A stretch of 64,000 bases of DNA from Streptantibioticus ferralitis (GTDB taxonomy: Bacteria > Actinomycetota > Actinomycetes > Streptomycetales > Streptomycetaceae). Positions 33,039-44,224 of the stretch are shown here, one piece after another. Position numbers and translations under genes: made by a program. The notes beneath the pieces were generated by a model. The model saw only the letters and a list, made by a program, of their open reading frames with translations, made no database searches and was not told where the DNA came from. Position 1 is the stretch's first letter. Every line of letters begins with the position of its first letter. The stretch spans positions 1 to 64,000 of the forward strand of contig NZ_JARHTQ010000036.1 in the NCBI RefSeq assembly GCF_029223525.1, written 5' to 3'.

Positions 33039-33794
33039 TCAGCTCGCGGGGCGGTCCCAGTCGTCCGGGAGGGACGGCACGGTCCACGCCGGGTCCGGCC
33101 GCCAGTCCTCCCAGCCGTCGCGGAACGGCGAGCCCCACTCCTCGATCACCCGGACCGCGCGCGCCCCCGCGTCCCGTACCCGCGCGGCGAGTTCGGCGTC
33201 GATCAGCCCGTCGGCCTGCGCCTGGGCGAACTCGTCCTCGTCCCGCCAGCCCCAACTGCGGCCCGGCTGCACCGAGATGTCCAGGAAGTGGTCCTCGGAG
33301 TCCACCCCACGGGCCCAACGGCGCAGCGGTTCCTCCAGGTTCACGTACCAGTTCTTGAACCGCCAGCCCGGCTCCCAGAACAGCCACACCGACCATGGCT
33401 CGCCCGGCCGGGCCAACTTCAGCACGCCGGTGCCGTGCCAGCGCTCCACGCGGGTGGCGCGGGACTTCAGATAACGGGTGGCAAGCGGCTCGCGGTGCAC
33501 CGATGTGCCATCGGCCAGCACCGGCTTCACACACTGCGTGCCCGGTGCCATCCACACCGCCAGCAGTTCGGTGTCGTCGCGCACCACGGTCACCGGGCGC
33601 GCGATGTGCACCTGTGCCCGGTACCGCGGGCCGTTGCCTCGGTAGCGCCACAACACCTGCGAACCGGGCGCCCACCCGCCCGGTGGGCTTCCGTTGAGGG
33701 CGGTGGTGGGCGACGGGGAATCGTGTCCGTGGCCCGGTGGGCTTCCGTTGAGGGCGGTGGTGGGCGACGGGCGGGAGTGAGAACTGGCTGTCAT
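33039..33794 (-). CDS. DUF402 family protein
   Basis: The 251-residue protein has a core (residues about 45-240) with VLWRYRGNGPRYRAQVHIAR, VWMAPGTQCVKP, FWEPGWRFKNWYVNLEEPL and DEDEFAQAQADGLID. These match the DUF402/FomD-like fold (nucleotide diphosphate hydrolase relatives). The N-terminus contains a duplicated segment PSPTTALNGSPPG encoded by a 40-bp direct repeat (33678-33771), so the true start could lie downstream of one or both copies. Confidence 0.85.
   Translation of the reverse strand: MTASSHSRPSPTTALNGSPPGHGHDSPSPTTALNGSPPGGWAPGSQVLWRYRGNGPRYRAQVHIARPVTVVRDDTELLAVWMAPGTQCVKPVLADGTSVHREPLATRYLKSRATRVERWHGTGVLKLARPGEPWSVWLFWEPGWRFKNWYVNLEEPLRRWARGVDSEDHFLDISVQPGRSWGWRDEDEFAQAQADGLIDAELAARVRDAGARAVRVIEEWGSPFRDGWEDWRPDPAWTVPSLPDDWDRPAS
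33678..33771. repeat. 40-bp direct repeat in the 5' end of the DUF402 gene
   Basis: Identical 40-mers at 33678-33717 and 33732-33771 (54-bp period) begin GCCCGGTGGGCTTCCGTTGA. In frame they duplicate PSPTTALNGSPPG. Confidence 0.9.
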
Positions 33795-33829
33795 GCACGG
33801 ATCCTACGGAGCACCGCGAGCGGGCGGGG

Positions 33830-35218
33830 TTACGGGTGGGTCATGCGCAGGACGTCCAGCGCCTCGTCCAGTTGCCGCTCGGTGAGCAGGCCCCGGTCCA
33901 CATAGCCCATCTCCAGCACCACGTCGCGGATGCGCTTGCGCTCCGCCAGTGCCCGCTTGGCGACCTTCGCCGCCTCCTCGTAGCCGATGTAGCGGTTCAG
34001 CGGGGTGACCACGGAGGGGGAGGACTCGGCGTACTCACGGGCCCGTTCGACGTTGGCGGTGACGCCGTCGACCGTACGGTCCGCCAGCAGCCGGGAGGCG
34101 TTCGCCAGCAGCCGGATCGAGGACAGGATGTTGGTCCCGATCACCGGCATCATCACATTGAGCTCGAAGTTGCCGGACGCGCCCGCCCAGGCGATCGTGG
34201 CGTCATTGCCGACGACCTGCGCGGCGACCATCGCCACCGCCTCCGGGATCACCGGATTGACCTTCCCCGGCATGATCGAGGAGCCCGGTTGGAGATCGGG
34301 CAGCGCGATCTCGGCGAGCCCGGCCCGCGGACCCGATCCCATCCAGCGCAGATCGTTGGCGATCTTGGTCAGCCCGACCGCGATGGTCCGCAGCTGCCCG
34401 GACGTCTCCACGACGGCGTCCCGCGCGCCCTGCGCCTCGAAGTGGTTGCGGGCCTCGGTCAGCGGCAGCCCGGTCTCCCGGGCCACCTCGGCGATGACCG
34501 CGGCCGCGAATCCGGGTGGGGTGTTGATGCCGGTGCCCACCGCCGTTCCACCGAGCGGCAGTTCGGCCAGCCGGGGCAGGGACGCGTTCAACCGCTCGAT
34601 CCCGTACCGCATCTGGGCCGCGTAGCCGCTGAACTCCTGACCGAGCGTCACCGGTGTGGCGTCCATCAGATGCGTACGGCCCGACTTGACGACCTCGGCG
34701 AACTCCTCGGCCTTGCGCTCCAACGCGGCGGCCAGCTGGTCCAGGGCCGGCAGCAGATCGCGCACCACCGCGGACGTGGCGGCGATGTGGATGGACGAGG
34801 GGAAGACGTCGTTGGACGACTGGCTGGCGTTGACCTGGTCGTTCGGGTGCACCGGGCGGCCGAGGCGCTCGCCGGCCAGGGTGGCGATGACCTCGTTGGC
34901 GTTCATGTTGGACGAGGTGCCGGAGCCGGTCTGGAAGACGTCGATGGGGAAGTGCTCGTCCCAACGGCCCTCCGCGACCTCACGCGCCGCCTCGATGATC
35001 GCCTCGGCCGTGTCCTTGTCGATCACTTCGAGGTCGGCGTTCACCCGTGCCGCCGCCGCCTTGATCCTGGCGAGTGCCGCGATGTGGGCGTGCTCCAGCC
35101 GCTGTCCGCTCACCGGGAAGTTCTGCACCGCGCGCTGGGTCTGCGCACGCCACTTGGCTTCGGCCGGAACCCTTACCTCACCCATCGAGTCGTGCTCGAT
35201 CCGGTACTCATCGCTCAT
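33830..35218 (-). CDS. fumC: Fumarate hydratase class II
   Basis: The 462-residue protein starts at ATG 35218. It belongs to the fumarase/aspartase superfamily: [47 protein letters not shown] and the signature loop [16 protein letters not shown] with catalytic Ser. It is a homotetrameric, iron-independent fumarase of the TCA cycle. Directly upstream (60 bp) lies the iron-sulphur class I enzyme in the same orientation, so the locus encodes both isozymes, as in Streptomyces chromosomes generally. Confidence 0.96.
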   Translation of the reverse strand: MSDEYRIEHDSMGEVRVPAEAKWRAQTQRAVQNFPVSGQRLEHAHIAALARIKAAAARVNADLEVIDKDTAEAIIEAAREVAEGRWDEHFPIDVFQTGSGTSSNMNANEVIATLAGERLGRPVHPNDQVNASQSSNDVFPSSIHIAATSAVVRDLLPALDQLAAALERKAEEFAEVVKSGRTHLMDATPVTLGQEFSGYAAQMRYGIERLNASLPRLAELPLGGTAVGTGINTPPGFAAAVIAEVARETGLPLTEARNHFEAQGARDAVVETSGQLRTIAVGLTKIANDLRWMGSGPRAGLAEIALPDLQPGSSIMPGKVNPVIPEAVAMVAAQVVGNDATIAWAGASGNFELNVMMPVIGTNILSSIRLLANASRLLADRTVDGVTANVERAREYAESSPSVVTPLNRYIGYEEAAKVAKRALAERKRIRDVVLEMGYVDRGLLTERQLDEALDVLRMTHP

Positions 35219-35278
35219 ACCTATGACAGTGCCCGGGAACGGTGATCTGTTCCCGGGCACTGCCTTTTCGGTCGTCCG

Positions 35279-36970
<1,692 letters not shown>

Positions 36971-37206
36971 CTGGCGTGTTCCTCACTCGGCGACGTCGAC
37001 GAAGCGAAACCAAGCGTAAGACGTGGTCCGGCGTCGCGGTCTGTGAGGTAGGGCTCACCGCAGCGGGACCGGCCTGCCGCGTGTTCCCGGGGGCTGGCCC
37101 CCGGCCCCTCCCGGCCCCCGGCTCCCGGCCACGTCGCCCGGCCCGGGTGACATCGTGAGGCGAAGCCGGTAGTCACGATCTATCGCGTTTGGATATCGTG
37201 GTTGCC

Positions 37207-37851
37207 GTGGACGAGTCGTCGCTCCAGAAGCGAGAGCAGAAGCCGTACGCCGAGCCCGAGATGCGTGCGTCGGACGTGGACCGGGACCGCATCGCCGAGA
37301 TCCTGCGCGATGCGCTCGCCGAGGGGCGTCTGACGCACGAGGAGCACTCCCAACGCATGGACGCCGCCTACGCGGCGAAGACGGTCGGCGAGTTGGAGCC
37401 GCTGGTACGGGACCTGCCGGTGCGGGGCCCCGCTGCCGCGCCGCGGCCCGCGCCGTCGGCCGAGCCGCCGTCCAGCACCCAGAACCTGATCGCCGTCTTC
37501 GGCGGCTCCACCCGCAAGGGCCGCTGGCGCGTCGGTGCCCGCACCAATGCCTTCGCCTGCTTCGGCGGCGTGCAGATCGATCTCACGGAGGCGGTGTTCG
37601 AACAGCGGGAGATCGTCATCAACGCGGTGGCGATCTTCGGCGGCGTCGAGATCAAGGTCCCGGAGAACGTCACCCTGCGCGGCACCGGCAGCGGCATCTT
37701 CGGCGGCTTCGACGTCAGCACGCACGAGTCGCCCGACCCCGAGGCCCCCGTCGTGGTGATCAGCGGCATGGCCCTGTTCGGCGGTGTGGACGCCAAGTCC
37801 AAGCGCGGCAAGCGCCTGAAGTCCTGGGGCCGCGACCGCTTGGAGGGGTAA
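37207..37851 (+). CDS. DUF1707 / LiaF-like C-terminal domain protein
   Basis: A protein of about 214 residues. An N-terminal DUF1707 motif (MRASDVDRDRIAEILRDALAEGRLTHEEHSQR, here in parts) is followed by a Pro-rich linker and a beta-helix-like LiaF/DUF2154 domain with repeated FGG elements (AVFGGSTRKGRW, CFGGVQIDL, IFGGVEIKVP, IFGGFDVS, LFGGVDAKS). Such proteins are linked to envelope-stress signalling, though this one has no transmembrane helix. Starts at 37189, 37198 and 37207 are possible. A TATCGT box 7 nt before GTG 37207 suggests a leaderless transcript. Confidence 0.85.
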   Translation: MDESSLQKREQKPYAEPEMRASDVDRDRIAEILRDALAEGRLTHEEHSQRMDAAYAAKTVGELEPLVRDLPVRGPAAAPRPAPSAEPPSSTQNLIAVFGGSTRKGRWRVGARTNAFACFGGVQIDLTEAVFEQREIVINAVAIFGGVEIKVPENVTLRGTGSGIFGGFDVSTHESPDPEAPVVVISGMALFGGVDAKSKRGKRLKSWGRDRLEG

Positions 37852-37903
37852 CCCTCCGGGGGCGCGCCCCGCATGCGCGGTAGGGCCGCTCCGGCCCATG
37901 ACC

Positions 37904-37941
37904 AACGTGGACCGGCTGCCGTCCGACCGCCGGTCCACGTT
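37904..37941. repeat. Dispersed inverted repeat, copy B
   Basis: AACGTGGACCGG (37904-37915) and CCGGTCCACGTT (37930-37941) are exact complements. CCGCCGGTCCAC and the nearby CCCGCCGCGACGGCG (about 38043) are shared with copies A and C. Confidence 0.7.
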
Positions 37942-38291
37942 GTTGTGGGGGCGCGCCGTGGCGGCGGACGCGGATCGGGCCGGCCGCGGTCCGCTGAGGG
38001 TCCGCCCGCCGGTGGTCGGGTATCGCAGTGACGGAAACTCCTTCCCGCCGCGACGGCGAGACGTGCCATGGCGGAGTCCGGCGGTGTCGAATCCACCGCA
38101 GGCCGGCGAGGACCCGCCGGTGTCCGAGGGCTGGCCACGTGGGGGGTGCGGCCTGAGGTTCACGGCGCGCGAGCGGGCGTGTGCTCCTGCCCGACGGCCA
38201 CCGGGCCGGTCCCTGGTGCGGGCCGTGATGGGAGGCATGCGGAGGACCGGGGGCAGGGTCTTCGGGCGCCGTGTCGCTGCGTGAACGGGGG

Positions 38292-38397
38292 CCGGGGCGG
38301 AGCCCCGGGGCATCCGGAGCGATTCGGAACGGGGCGCGGGGCGGAGCCCCGCAGTGACCCCGCCGCGCCACCACCCGACCGGGGCGGAGCCCCGGTC
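38292..38397. repeat. Three GGGGCGGAGCCCC hairpins
   Basis: Palindromes occur at 38292-38308, 38336-38352 and 38377-38397, each centred on GGGGCGGAGCCCC. This short palindrome is abundant between genes in Streptomyces genomes. Confidence 0.85.
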
Positions 38398-38546
38398 GGT
38401 ACGCTCCGCATGAACTAGCGCACAGCGGGTAAGGGTTGGTGCATCGTCACTCGTACGGCTGGGCGGGGAACTATGCGGTTAGGGACAGCTGTACGCAGCG
38501 ACGGGCAAGGGTGACAGAACGCCGAAGCCGTCGTCAGGAGTACCCC

Positions 38547-38900
38547 GTGCTGCAACCGATCGAGCCCGTGCAGGACACCGTCACGTCCCCGTACCGTCAC
38601 CCCCGGGACTTGGCAGGACCATGGCACGCTGAGGCGGCGTGCCGCCGAGATGAAGCGGGCATGTTCTTCGCGCCGTCGAAGGAGCCGACCGCGGCGCGGC
38701 TGTCCCGTGAGGAAGCCGCGAAGCGGGTCTGTGCGCGCTGCCCGGTGATGCTGGAGTGCCGGGAGCACGCGTTGCTACAGCCCGAACCCTACGGGGTGTG
38801 GGGCGGATTGACCGCCGCGGAGCGCAGGGTCGTACTGGCCCGTCGGCGCCGCCGCGACGCGGAACTCCAGCGATCGCCAAGGATCGCCGCCGCGGGCTAG
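38547..38900 (+). CDS. wblI: WhiB-family iron-sulphur regulator (WblI-like)
   Basis: The 117-residue protein starts at GTG 38547, with AGGAG upstream. Four cluster-binding Cys residues are present: one in [15 protein letters not shown] and the others in [17 protein letters not shown]. The G[VI]WGG turn ([13 protein letters not shown]) and a basic tail (RRRRRDAEL) that would contact DNA or sigma follow. Wbl proteins respond to oxidants or NO through a 4Fe-4S cluster and bind the principal sigma factor. Position beside glpX and near the fumarases matches S. coelicolor wblI, so the symbol rests on synteny. Confidence 0.85.
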   Translation: MLQPIEPVQDTVTSPYRHPRDLAGPWHAEAACRRDEAGMFFAPSKEPTAARLSREEAAKRVCARCPVMLECREHALLQPEPYGVWGGLTAAERRVVLARRRRRDAELQRSPRIAAAG

Positions 38901-38920
38901 GCCCGCGACACCGCGCAACA

Positions 38921-38980
38921 GCGCAGTACGGGACGGGGGCCCCGCCGAACTGATCGGCGGGGCCCCCGCCCGTGCTGCGC
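38921..38980. terminator. Bidirectional terminator between wbl and glpX
   Basis: A perfect 14-bp stem (GGGGGCCCCGCCGA 38935-38948 / TCGGCGGGGCCCCC 38954-38967) is extended by imperfect pairing outward (GCGCAG...CTGCGC). Confidence 0.85.
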
Positions 38981-38991
38981 TTGACTGTCCG

Positions 38992-40023
38992 CTACCGCGC
39001 GCGGTCGAAGTCGATCGCGCTGTACGCCCGCAGCTTGGCCAGCTTGTGCGTGGAGTCGATCTGCCGGATCGTGCCGGACTTCGACCGCATCACCAGCGAC
39101 GAGGTGGTCGCGGTCTCCGCGCCGTAACGGACACCGCGCAGCAGTTCGCCGTCGGTGATGCCGGTCGCGACGAAGAACACGTTGTCGCCGCTGACCAGGT
39201 CGTCGATGTGCAGCACCCGGTCCAGATCGTGGCCCGCGTCCAGCGCCCGCTGGCGCTCGGCACCGTCCTTGGGCCACAGCCGGCCCTGGAACGTGCCGCC
39301 CAGACACTTGATGGCGCAGGCCGCGATGATGCCCTCGGGCGTGCCGCCGATGCCGAGCAGCAGGTCGACGCCGGTGCCCTCCCGTACGGCCATGATCGCG
39401 CCCGCGACATCGCCGTCCGAGATGAACTTGATCCGTGCACCGGTCTCCCGGATCTCCTTGACCAGCCCGTCATGGCGCGGCCGGTCGAGCACGACGACGG
39501 TCACGTCCTCCGGCGCACAGCCCTTGGCCTTGGCCACCGCGCGGATGTTGGTGGCGGCGGGGGCGGTGATGTCGACGGCGTCGGCCGCTTCGGGACCGGC
39601 GGCCAGCTTCTCCATGTAGAACACCGCGGACGGGTCGAACATCGTGCCGCGTTCGGCGACCGCGAGCACCGAGACCGCGTTCGGCATGCCCTTGGCGGTC
39701 AGCGTCGTGCCGTCGACCGGGTCGACGGCGACATCGCACTCCGCACCGGTTCCGTCACCGATCCGCTCGCCGTTGTAGAGCATCGGCGCTTCGTCCTTCT
39801 CGCCCTCGCCGATGACGACGACGCCGTTCATCGACACGGTGTGGACGAGGGTGCGCATGGCCTTGACCGCCGCGCCGTCCGCGCCGTTCTTGTCGCCGCG
39901 GCCGACCCACCGGCCGGCGGCCATGGCGGCGGCCTCGGTGACCCGGACCAGTTCCAGGGCGAGGTTGCGGTCAGGGGCCTCCGGGCTCACTTCGAGTTGG
40001 GACGGCAAGTTGTGCTCGGTCAT
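38992..40023 (-). CDS. glpX: Fructose-1,6-bisphosphatase class II
   Basis: The 343-residue protein starts at ATG 40023 ([12 protein letters not shown]). GlpX signatures are [67 protein letters not shown] and GITDGELL. A Li+-sensitive, Mg/Mn-dependent phosphatase, it catalyses the irreversible step of gluconeogenesis. The in-frame region upstream of 40023 has no similarity and runs through a repeat, so the shorter start is correct. Confidence 0.95.
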   Translation of the reverse strand: MTEHNLPSQLEVSPEAPDRNLALELVRVTEAAAMAAGRWVGRGDKNGADGAAVKAMRTLVHTVSMNGVVVIGEGEKDEAPMLYNGERIGDGTGAECDVAVDPVDGTTLTAKGMPNAVSVLAVAERGTMFDPSAVFYMEKLAAGPEAADAVDITAPAATNIRAVAKAKGCAPEDVTVVVLDRPRHDGLVKEIRETGARIKFISDGDVAGAIMAVREGTGVDLLLGIGGTPEGIIAACAIKCLGGTFQGRLWPKDGAERQRALDAGHDLDRVLHIDDLVSGDNVFFVATGITDGELLRGVRYGAETATTSSLVMRSKSGTIRQIDSTHKLAKLRAYSAIDFDRAR

Positions 40024-40227
40024 CGAGCGCACCTTTCTGTACGGCGACGGCCGGAAACGAGGGTGCTGTGACTTTATCGGTCGCTCGCCATCTTGAGCAG
40101 GGCACCCGTCACATGAGCGCCTACACCAGCCATGATGACGCCGCCAGGAGCACGCGAGCCATGAACGAGAGCGCTGCTCCGGCACCCCTGAGCCGAGCCG
40201 CGGCCGGCATGGGGGACGATAGGGGGC

Positions 40228-40755
40228 GTGGCAAACATGCGTGGCAGGCAGACGGTACGGGACATGGTGCTGTCGATCGCGGTGATCGGCGTGCTCGTCG
40301 CGGGCATCTACCTCTTCGTCCCGCACACCGAGAGCAATCCGGTCAAGACGGTCAGCTACAACGTGGAGCTGGGGCAGGCCCGCCGCGCGGCGCCCTATCC
40401 GGTGGCCGCACCCGAGGGGCTGTCGGACCAGTGGCGGGCCACGTCGGTGACGTACGACGGGTCGGACCCGAAGAACTCCCAGTGGCACCTCGGCTTCATC
40501 GACCCGCAGAACGAGTACGTGGCGGTGGAGCAGAGCAACGGCGACCCGCAGCAGTTCATCTCCGGCAAGACGCAGTCCTCGCAGCAGAACGGCTCGCAGT
40601 CGGTGGCCGGGCAGACCTGGGACCGCTACGACGGCGGCCGGTACCGGGCGCTGGTGCGGCACAAGGGCAGCGTGACCACGCTGGTCACCGGCACCGCACC
40701 GTACGACCAGTTGGCTCAGCTGGCCGCGGCGCTTCGGGCCTCCGGCGGATCCTGA
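40228..40755 (+). CDS. DUF4245 domain membrane-anchored protein
   Basis: The 175-residue protein starts at GTG 40228 after AGGGGG, with ATG 40237 as an alternative. One N-terminal transmembrane helix ([19 protein letters not shown]) is followed by an extracellular domain ([56 protein letters not shown]) matching the actinobacterial DUF4245 family. Its function is unknown. It is divergent from glpX, a conserved neighbourhood. Confidence 0.88.
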   Translation: MANMRGRQTVRDMVLSIAVIGVLVAGIYLFVPHTESNPVKTVSYNVELGQARRAAPYPVAAPEGLSDQWRATSVTYDGSDPKNSQWHLGFIDPQNEYVAVEQSNGDPQQFISGKTQSSQQNGSQSVAGQTWDRYDGGRYRALVRHKGSVTTLVTGTAPYDQLAQLAAALRASGGS

Positions 40756-40790
40756 TCCGGGTTTCGGTCGGTATCCGGGTTTCGGTCGGT
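40755..40790. repeat. 18-bp tandem duplication after DUF4245 gene
   Basis: ATCCGGGTTTCGGTCGGT occurs twice head to tail (40755-40772, 40773-40790), the first copy touching the stop codon region. Confidence 0.85.
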
Positions 40791-40795
40791 TAGCC

Positions 40796-40985
40796 ACCGC
40801 CGGTCCGTGCCGCGGTGGTTGCCCGCCGTCGCGCCGGGACATCCTGCCGGGCGCAAGCGCCCGACACCCCCGGGTGGTCTGGAGACCGCCCCGGGAAGAG
40901 CGCCGTAGCGGTGGGGGTCTGGGGGCGTGCCCCCAGGAGACTTCCGCCGCGACGCCGAGCCACCACGATGCCGCGGACCGGCGGT
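40796..40985. repeat. Dispersed inverted repeat, copy C
   Basis: ACCGCCGGTCCG (40796-40807) pairs exactly with CGGACCGGCGGT (40974-40985), with further imperfect pairing inward (GCGGTGGTTGCCCGCCGTCG against the segment CCGCCGCGACGCCGAGCCAC). It shares CCGCCGGTCC and GTGGTTGCCCGCC with copy A. It fills the about 300 bp between the DUF4245 and xseB genes. Confidence 0.75.
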
Positions 40986-41057
40986 CAGGGACTTGCCGCA
41001 ACGCTCAAACGGCGCTGATGACCCCGTCGAGCGCGAACGGCGCCGTCGGCCCCGGGC

Positions 41058-41318
41058 TCAATCCTCGCCGTCCTCGTCCGCGGGGCGGGCGTCGTCCGCG
41101 GCCTCCTCGCTGTCGGCCAACGCCGCGTCGAGCCGCGCCCTGGCGCCGTCCAGCCAGCGACGGCACACCTTCGCCAGCTCCTCGCCGCGCTCCCACAGCG
41201 CGAGAGACTCCTCCAGCGTCGAGCCGCCGGCCTCCAGCCGCCGCACGACATCGACCAGTTCGTCGCGCGCCTGCTCGTATCCCAGCGTGTCCTGCTCGGC
41301 CGTCTCCTGATCTGCCAT
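41058..41318 (-). CDS. xseB: Exodeoxyribonuclease VII small subunit
   Basis: The 86-residue protein starts at ATG 41318. The core GYEQARDELVDVVRRLEAGG, STLEESLALWERGEELAKVC matches XseB, a helical subunit several copies of which bind XseA. The C-terminus is acidic. The stop codon lies at 41058 and xseA is 95 bp upstream in the same direction, so the pair is probably co-transcribed. Confidence 0.95.
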   Translation of the reverse strand: MADQETAEQDTLGYEQARDELVDVVRRLEAGGSTLEESLALWERGEELAKVCRRWLDGARARLDAALADSEEAADDARPADEDGED

Positions 41319-41413
41319 GGGACCAAGCCTAGGCGCGGGGTACGACAGCACTGTCAACGGCGCCACGGGTCGCGGCGTCCGCCCGCGTCACCCCGGCGGC
41401 GTCCGCCCCCGCG

Positions 41414-42634
41414 TCACCCCGCCGCGCCGTCCGCGACCCGCACGCTGAACTCGCCTTCCGCGACCCGGGCCCGCAGCTTCTCGTCCGCCACGACCTCGTC
41501 GGCCGCACGCACCACGGCGCCGTCCTCGCGCTGCAGCACCGCGTATCCGCGCCGCAGCGTCGCGGCGGGGGAGAGCGCCAGCACCCGCGCCCGGGTGTGT
41601 TCCAGTTCGGCGTCCGCCCGGTCCAGCAGATGGCCCAGACAGCGGCGGGAACGTTCCACCAGCGCGGCGGCCTCGGCCTCGCGCTCCTCCACCATCCGGT
41701 GCGGATGCGCCATCGACGGCCGGCTGACCGCGGCCGCCAGCCCCCGCTCCTCGCGGTCCAGCAGATTGCGCACCGTACGCAGCGCCCGTTCCCGCAGTTG
41801 CCGTATCCGCAACTGCTCCTCGCCCACGTCCGGCACCACCTTCTTGGCGGCGTCGGTGGGCGTGGAGGCCCGTAGATCGGCCACCAGATCCAGCAGCGGG
41901 GAGTCCGGCTCGTGCCCGATCGCCGAGACCAGCGGGGTGCGGCACGCGGCCACCGCCCGTACCAACTCCTCGTCGGAGAACGGCAGTAGGTCCTCCACGC
42001 TGCCGCCGCCGCGGGCCACCACGATCACATCCACCTCGGAGTGCGCGTCCAGGTTCCGGATGGCCTCGATGACGCGCGGCACCGCCTGTACGCCCTGCAC
42101 CGGGACGTTGCGCACCTCGAAGCGGACGGCGGGCCAGCGGTGCCGCGCGTTCTCCAGCACGTCCCGCTCGGCCGCCGAGGCTCGACCGCAGACCAGACCG
42201 ATCAACTGCGGGAGGAACGGCAGGCGTTGTTTGCGGTCGGCGTCGAACAGCCCTTCCCTGGCGAGCGACTTCTTCAACCGCTCCAGGCGCGCCAGGAGTT
42301 CGCCCACCCCCACCGGCCGGATCTCGGCGGCCCGCAGCGACAGCTGGCCGCGTGGCGCGTACCACTCCGGTTTGGCGTGCACCACCACCCGCGCGCCCTC
42401 GGTCACCGCGTCCGCCACCGCGTCGAAGACGGCGCGGAAGCAGGTCACGCTGATCGACACATCGTGTGAGGGGTCGCGCAGCGTCAGGAACACCACACCC
42501 GCGCCGGGGCGCCGCGACAGCTGGGTGATCTGCCCCTCGACCCACACCGCACCCAGCCGGTCGATCCACCCGCCGATCAACCGCGACACCTCGCCGACCG
42601 GGATCGGCGCTTCCGCTGATGTGCTCAGTGCCAT
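41414..42634 (-). CDS. xseA: Exodeoxyribonuclease VII large subunit
   Basis: The 406-residue protein has an N-terminal OB fold ([20 protein letters not shown]) and a catalytic domain ([51 protein letters not shown]). A long coiled-coil C-terminus that binds XseB follows. The complex degrades single-stranded DNA in both directions during repair. It is followed by xseB. Confidence 0.96.
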   Translation of the reverse strand: MALSTSAEAPIPVGEVSRLIGGWIDRLGAVWVEGQITQLSRRPGAGVVFLTLRDPSHDVSISVTCFRAVFDAVADAVTEGARVVVHAKPEWYAPRGQLSLRAAEIRPVGVGELLARLERLKKSLAREGLFDADRKQRLPFLPQLIGLVCGRASAAERDVLENARHRWPAVRFEVRNVPVQGVQAVPRVIEAIRNLDAHSEVDVIVVARGGGSVEDLLPFSDEELVRAVAACRTPLVSAIGHEPDSPLLDLVADLRASTPTDAAKKVVPDVGEEQLRIRQLRERALRTVRNLLDREERGLAAAVSRPSMAHPHRMVEEREAEAAALVERSRRCLGHLLDRADAELEHTRARVLALSPAATLRRGYAVLQREDGAVVRAADEVVADEKLRARVAEGEFSVRVADGAAG

Positions 42635-42780
42635 GTGCCGAGACTAGCCGTCCGCACCGACAGCCCGAACGCGGCCGTGTTCGGGCCGGGGTGCGGCGGG
42701 TTCGGCGCCGCCGGATATCCGGATACCGGCTGAAGTTGGAATTTTCCGACTTCAGCAGAAATCTCCTGGCTTTCACTGGT

Positions 42781-43317
42781 ATGGGATGCCAATTTGGTCC
42801 GGTGGAGCAGCAACCCAGCACGCGTACGCCGCGCCCCGCCCGCAGTGGCATGCCCGAGCCCACCGCGACCTGCTACCGGGCGCGGCGCCGGGCGTCGCTC
42901 CCCGAGCCGGTGGCGACCGTCCTGCGCCGTGTCGTGCGGCCGAGCGCCCGGCTCACCGGGCTCGGGACGGGTCTGGTGGTCATCACGGTCACGGTGATCG
43001 GCGGCGCCCTGGACAACCTCTTCACCGATGAGCCGGGCACCTTCTTCGGCGTGGTCTTCATCATCGCGAGCGTGCTGGGCGCGCTGTGGGTACGCGGCGA
43101 GGACCTGGCCGCCGCTCCGGTCAGCGCGCCCATCGCCTTCGCCCTGGCGCTGGGCGTGACCGGGGAGTCCGGTGACGGCAGCTTCCTCGGGCACCTCGCC
43201 GGTACGGTGACCGGTCTGGCCACCCGCACCGGCTGGCTCTACGGCGGCACGCTACTGGCGGCCGTCATCGCCGCCGCCCGCAAGATCAGCGACCAGCGGG
43301 CCCGCAGGCGGCCCTGA
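42781..43317 (+). CDS. DUF6542-type membrane protein
   Basis: The protein has about 178 residues from ATG 42781, with GTG 42802 an equally plausible start. An N-terminal basic Pro-rich tail is followed by four hydrophobic segments (GTGLVVITVTVIGGALDNLF, TFFGVVFIIASVLGALWV, PIAFALALGV, GWLYGGTLLAAVIAAARKI). It is a conserved Streptomyces membrane protein of unknown function encoded next to xseA and ppgK. The stop lies in the first of three 23-bp repeats. Confidence 0.78.
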   Translation: MGCQFGPVEQQPSTRTPRPARSGMPEPTATCYRARRRASLPEPVATVLRRVVRPSARLTGLGTGLVVITVTVIGGALDNLFTDEPGTFFGVVFIIASVLGALWVRGEDLAAAPVSAPIAFALALGVTGESGDGSFLGHLAGTVTGLATRTGWLYGGTLLAAVIAAARKISDQRARRRP

Positions 43318-43383
43318 GCCGGGCTCGCGGAGGGCCTTGAGTCGGGCTCGCGGAGGGCCTTGAGCCGGGCTCGCGGACGGGGC
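43315..43383. repeat. Three 23-bp tandem repeats
   Basis: TGAGCCGGGCTCGCGGAGGG-CCT-type units lie at 43315-43337, 43338-43360 and 43361-43383. The first supplies the stop codon of the upstream gene and each unit contains the small palindrome GAGCCGGGCTC. Confidence 0.9.
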
Positions 43384-43390
43384 GCGGCCG

Positions 43391-44128
43391 TCAGCCCTTC
43401 GCGGCGGCCATCGCCGCGCCCACGATGCCCGCGTTGTTCTGCAGCCCGGCGGGCACGATCTGCGCGCGGATGCCGTTGATCAGCGGCAGGAACTTGTCCG
43501 CCTTGCGGCTCACCCCGCCGCCGATCACGAACAGGCCGGGTGAGAACAGCATCTCGACATGGGCCAGATACTGCTCCACCCGGGCCGCCCACTGCTTCCA
43601 GGTCATCTCGTGGTCTTCCTTGACCTTCGACGAGGCCCGCTTCTCCGCGTCGTGGCCGTGCAACTCCAGGTGGCCCAACTCGGTGTTGGGCAGCAGCCGG
43701 CCATCGACGAAGACGGCGCTGCCGATACCGGTGCCGAAGGTGAGCAGGACCACCGTTCCGTCGTGGCCATGGCCCGCGCCGAACGACATCTCGGCGATTC
43801 CGGCCGCGTCCGCGTCGTTGAGCAGCGTGACCGGCATGCCCAGCGCGTCGCTGAGCAGTGCGCGGGCGTCCGTTCCGATCCAGCCCTTGTGCATGTTCGC
43901 CGCGGTGCGGGTCACGCCGTCCATGACGACCCCGGGAAACGTCACCCCGACCGGTCCGGACCAACCGAAGTGGTCTACGACCTGTTTGACGCTCTCCACC
44001 ACCGTGTCAGGTTCCGCCGGATGCGGGGTGAGCACCTTGTAGCGCTCCTCCGCCAGGTCGCCGCGCTCCAGGTCCACCGGAGCGCCCTTGATCCCGGATC
44101 CACCGATGTCCACACCGAAGACATTCAT
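43391..44128 (-). CDS. ppgK: Polyphosphate glucokinase
   Basis: The 245-residue protein starts at ATG 44128. It is a ROK-family kinase with the ATP/polyphosphate loop FGVDIGGSGIKGAPVDL, catalytic Asp in LLNDADAAGIAE, TFGTGIGSAVFVDG, NTELGHLELHG and IVGAAMA. It phosphorylates glucose with polyphosphate or ATP. Orthologues are conserved in actinobacteria beside xseA/ispH. Confidence 0.94.
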   Translation of the reverse strand: MNVFGVDIGGSGIKGAPVDLERGDLAEERYKVLTPHPAEPDTVVESVKQVVDHFGWSGPVGVTFPGVVMDGVTRTAANMHKGWIGTDARALLSDALGMPVTLLNDADAAGIAEMSFGAGHGHDGTVVLLTFGTGIGSAVFVDGRLLPNTELGHLELHGHDAEKRASSKVKEDHEMTWKQWAARVEQYLAHVEMLFSPGLFVIGGGVSRKADKFLPLINGIRAQIVPAGLQNNAGIVGAAMAAAKG

Positions 44129-44224
44129 AGGACCCAAGTTAAGGCCGCCCGGCGCCGGTCACCCCCGGAAGCGCCAGCCCGCCCCGGCGACGCCCGGAAA
44201 GGAAGCGCTATCCGGAAGGAAGTG

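Larger units (their letters stand above)
37852..38546. other. Gene-free, repeat-rich stretch
   Basis: About 700 bp without a convincing gene. It holds copy B of the dispersed inverted repeat (37904-37941 and flanks) and three GGGGCGGAGCCCC hairpins (38292-38397), followed by the wbl promoter region. Confidence 0.6.

Noticed and set aside
40024-41001. In-frame N-terminal extension of glpX by about 325 codons
   Set aside because: It runs through a repeat and the opposite-strand DUF4245 gene and lacks GlpX similarity. ATG 40023 gives the normal family length.
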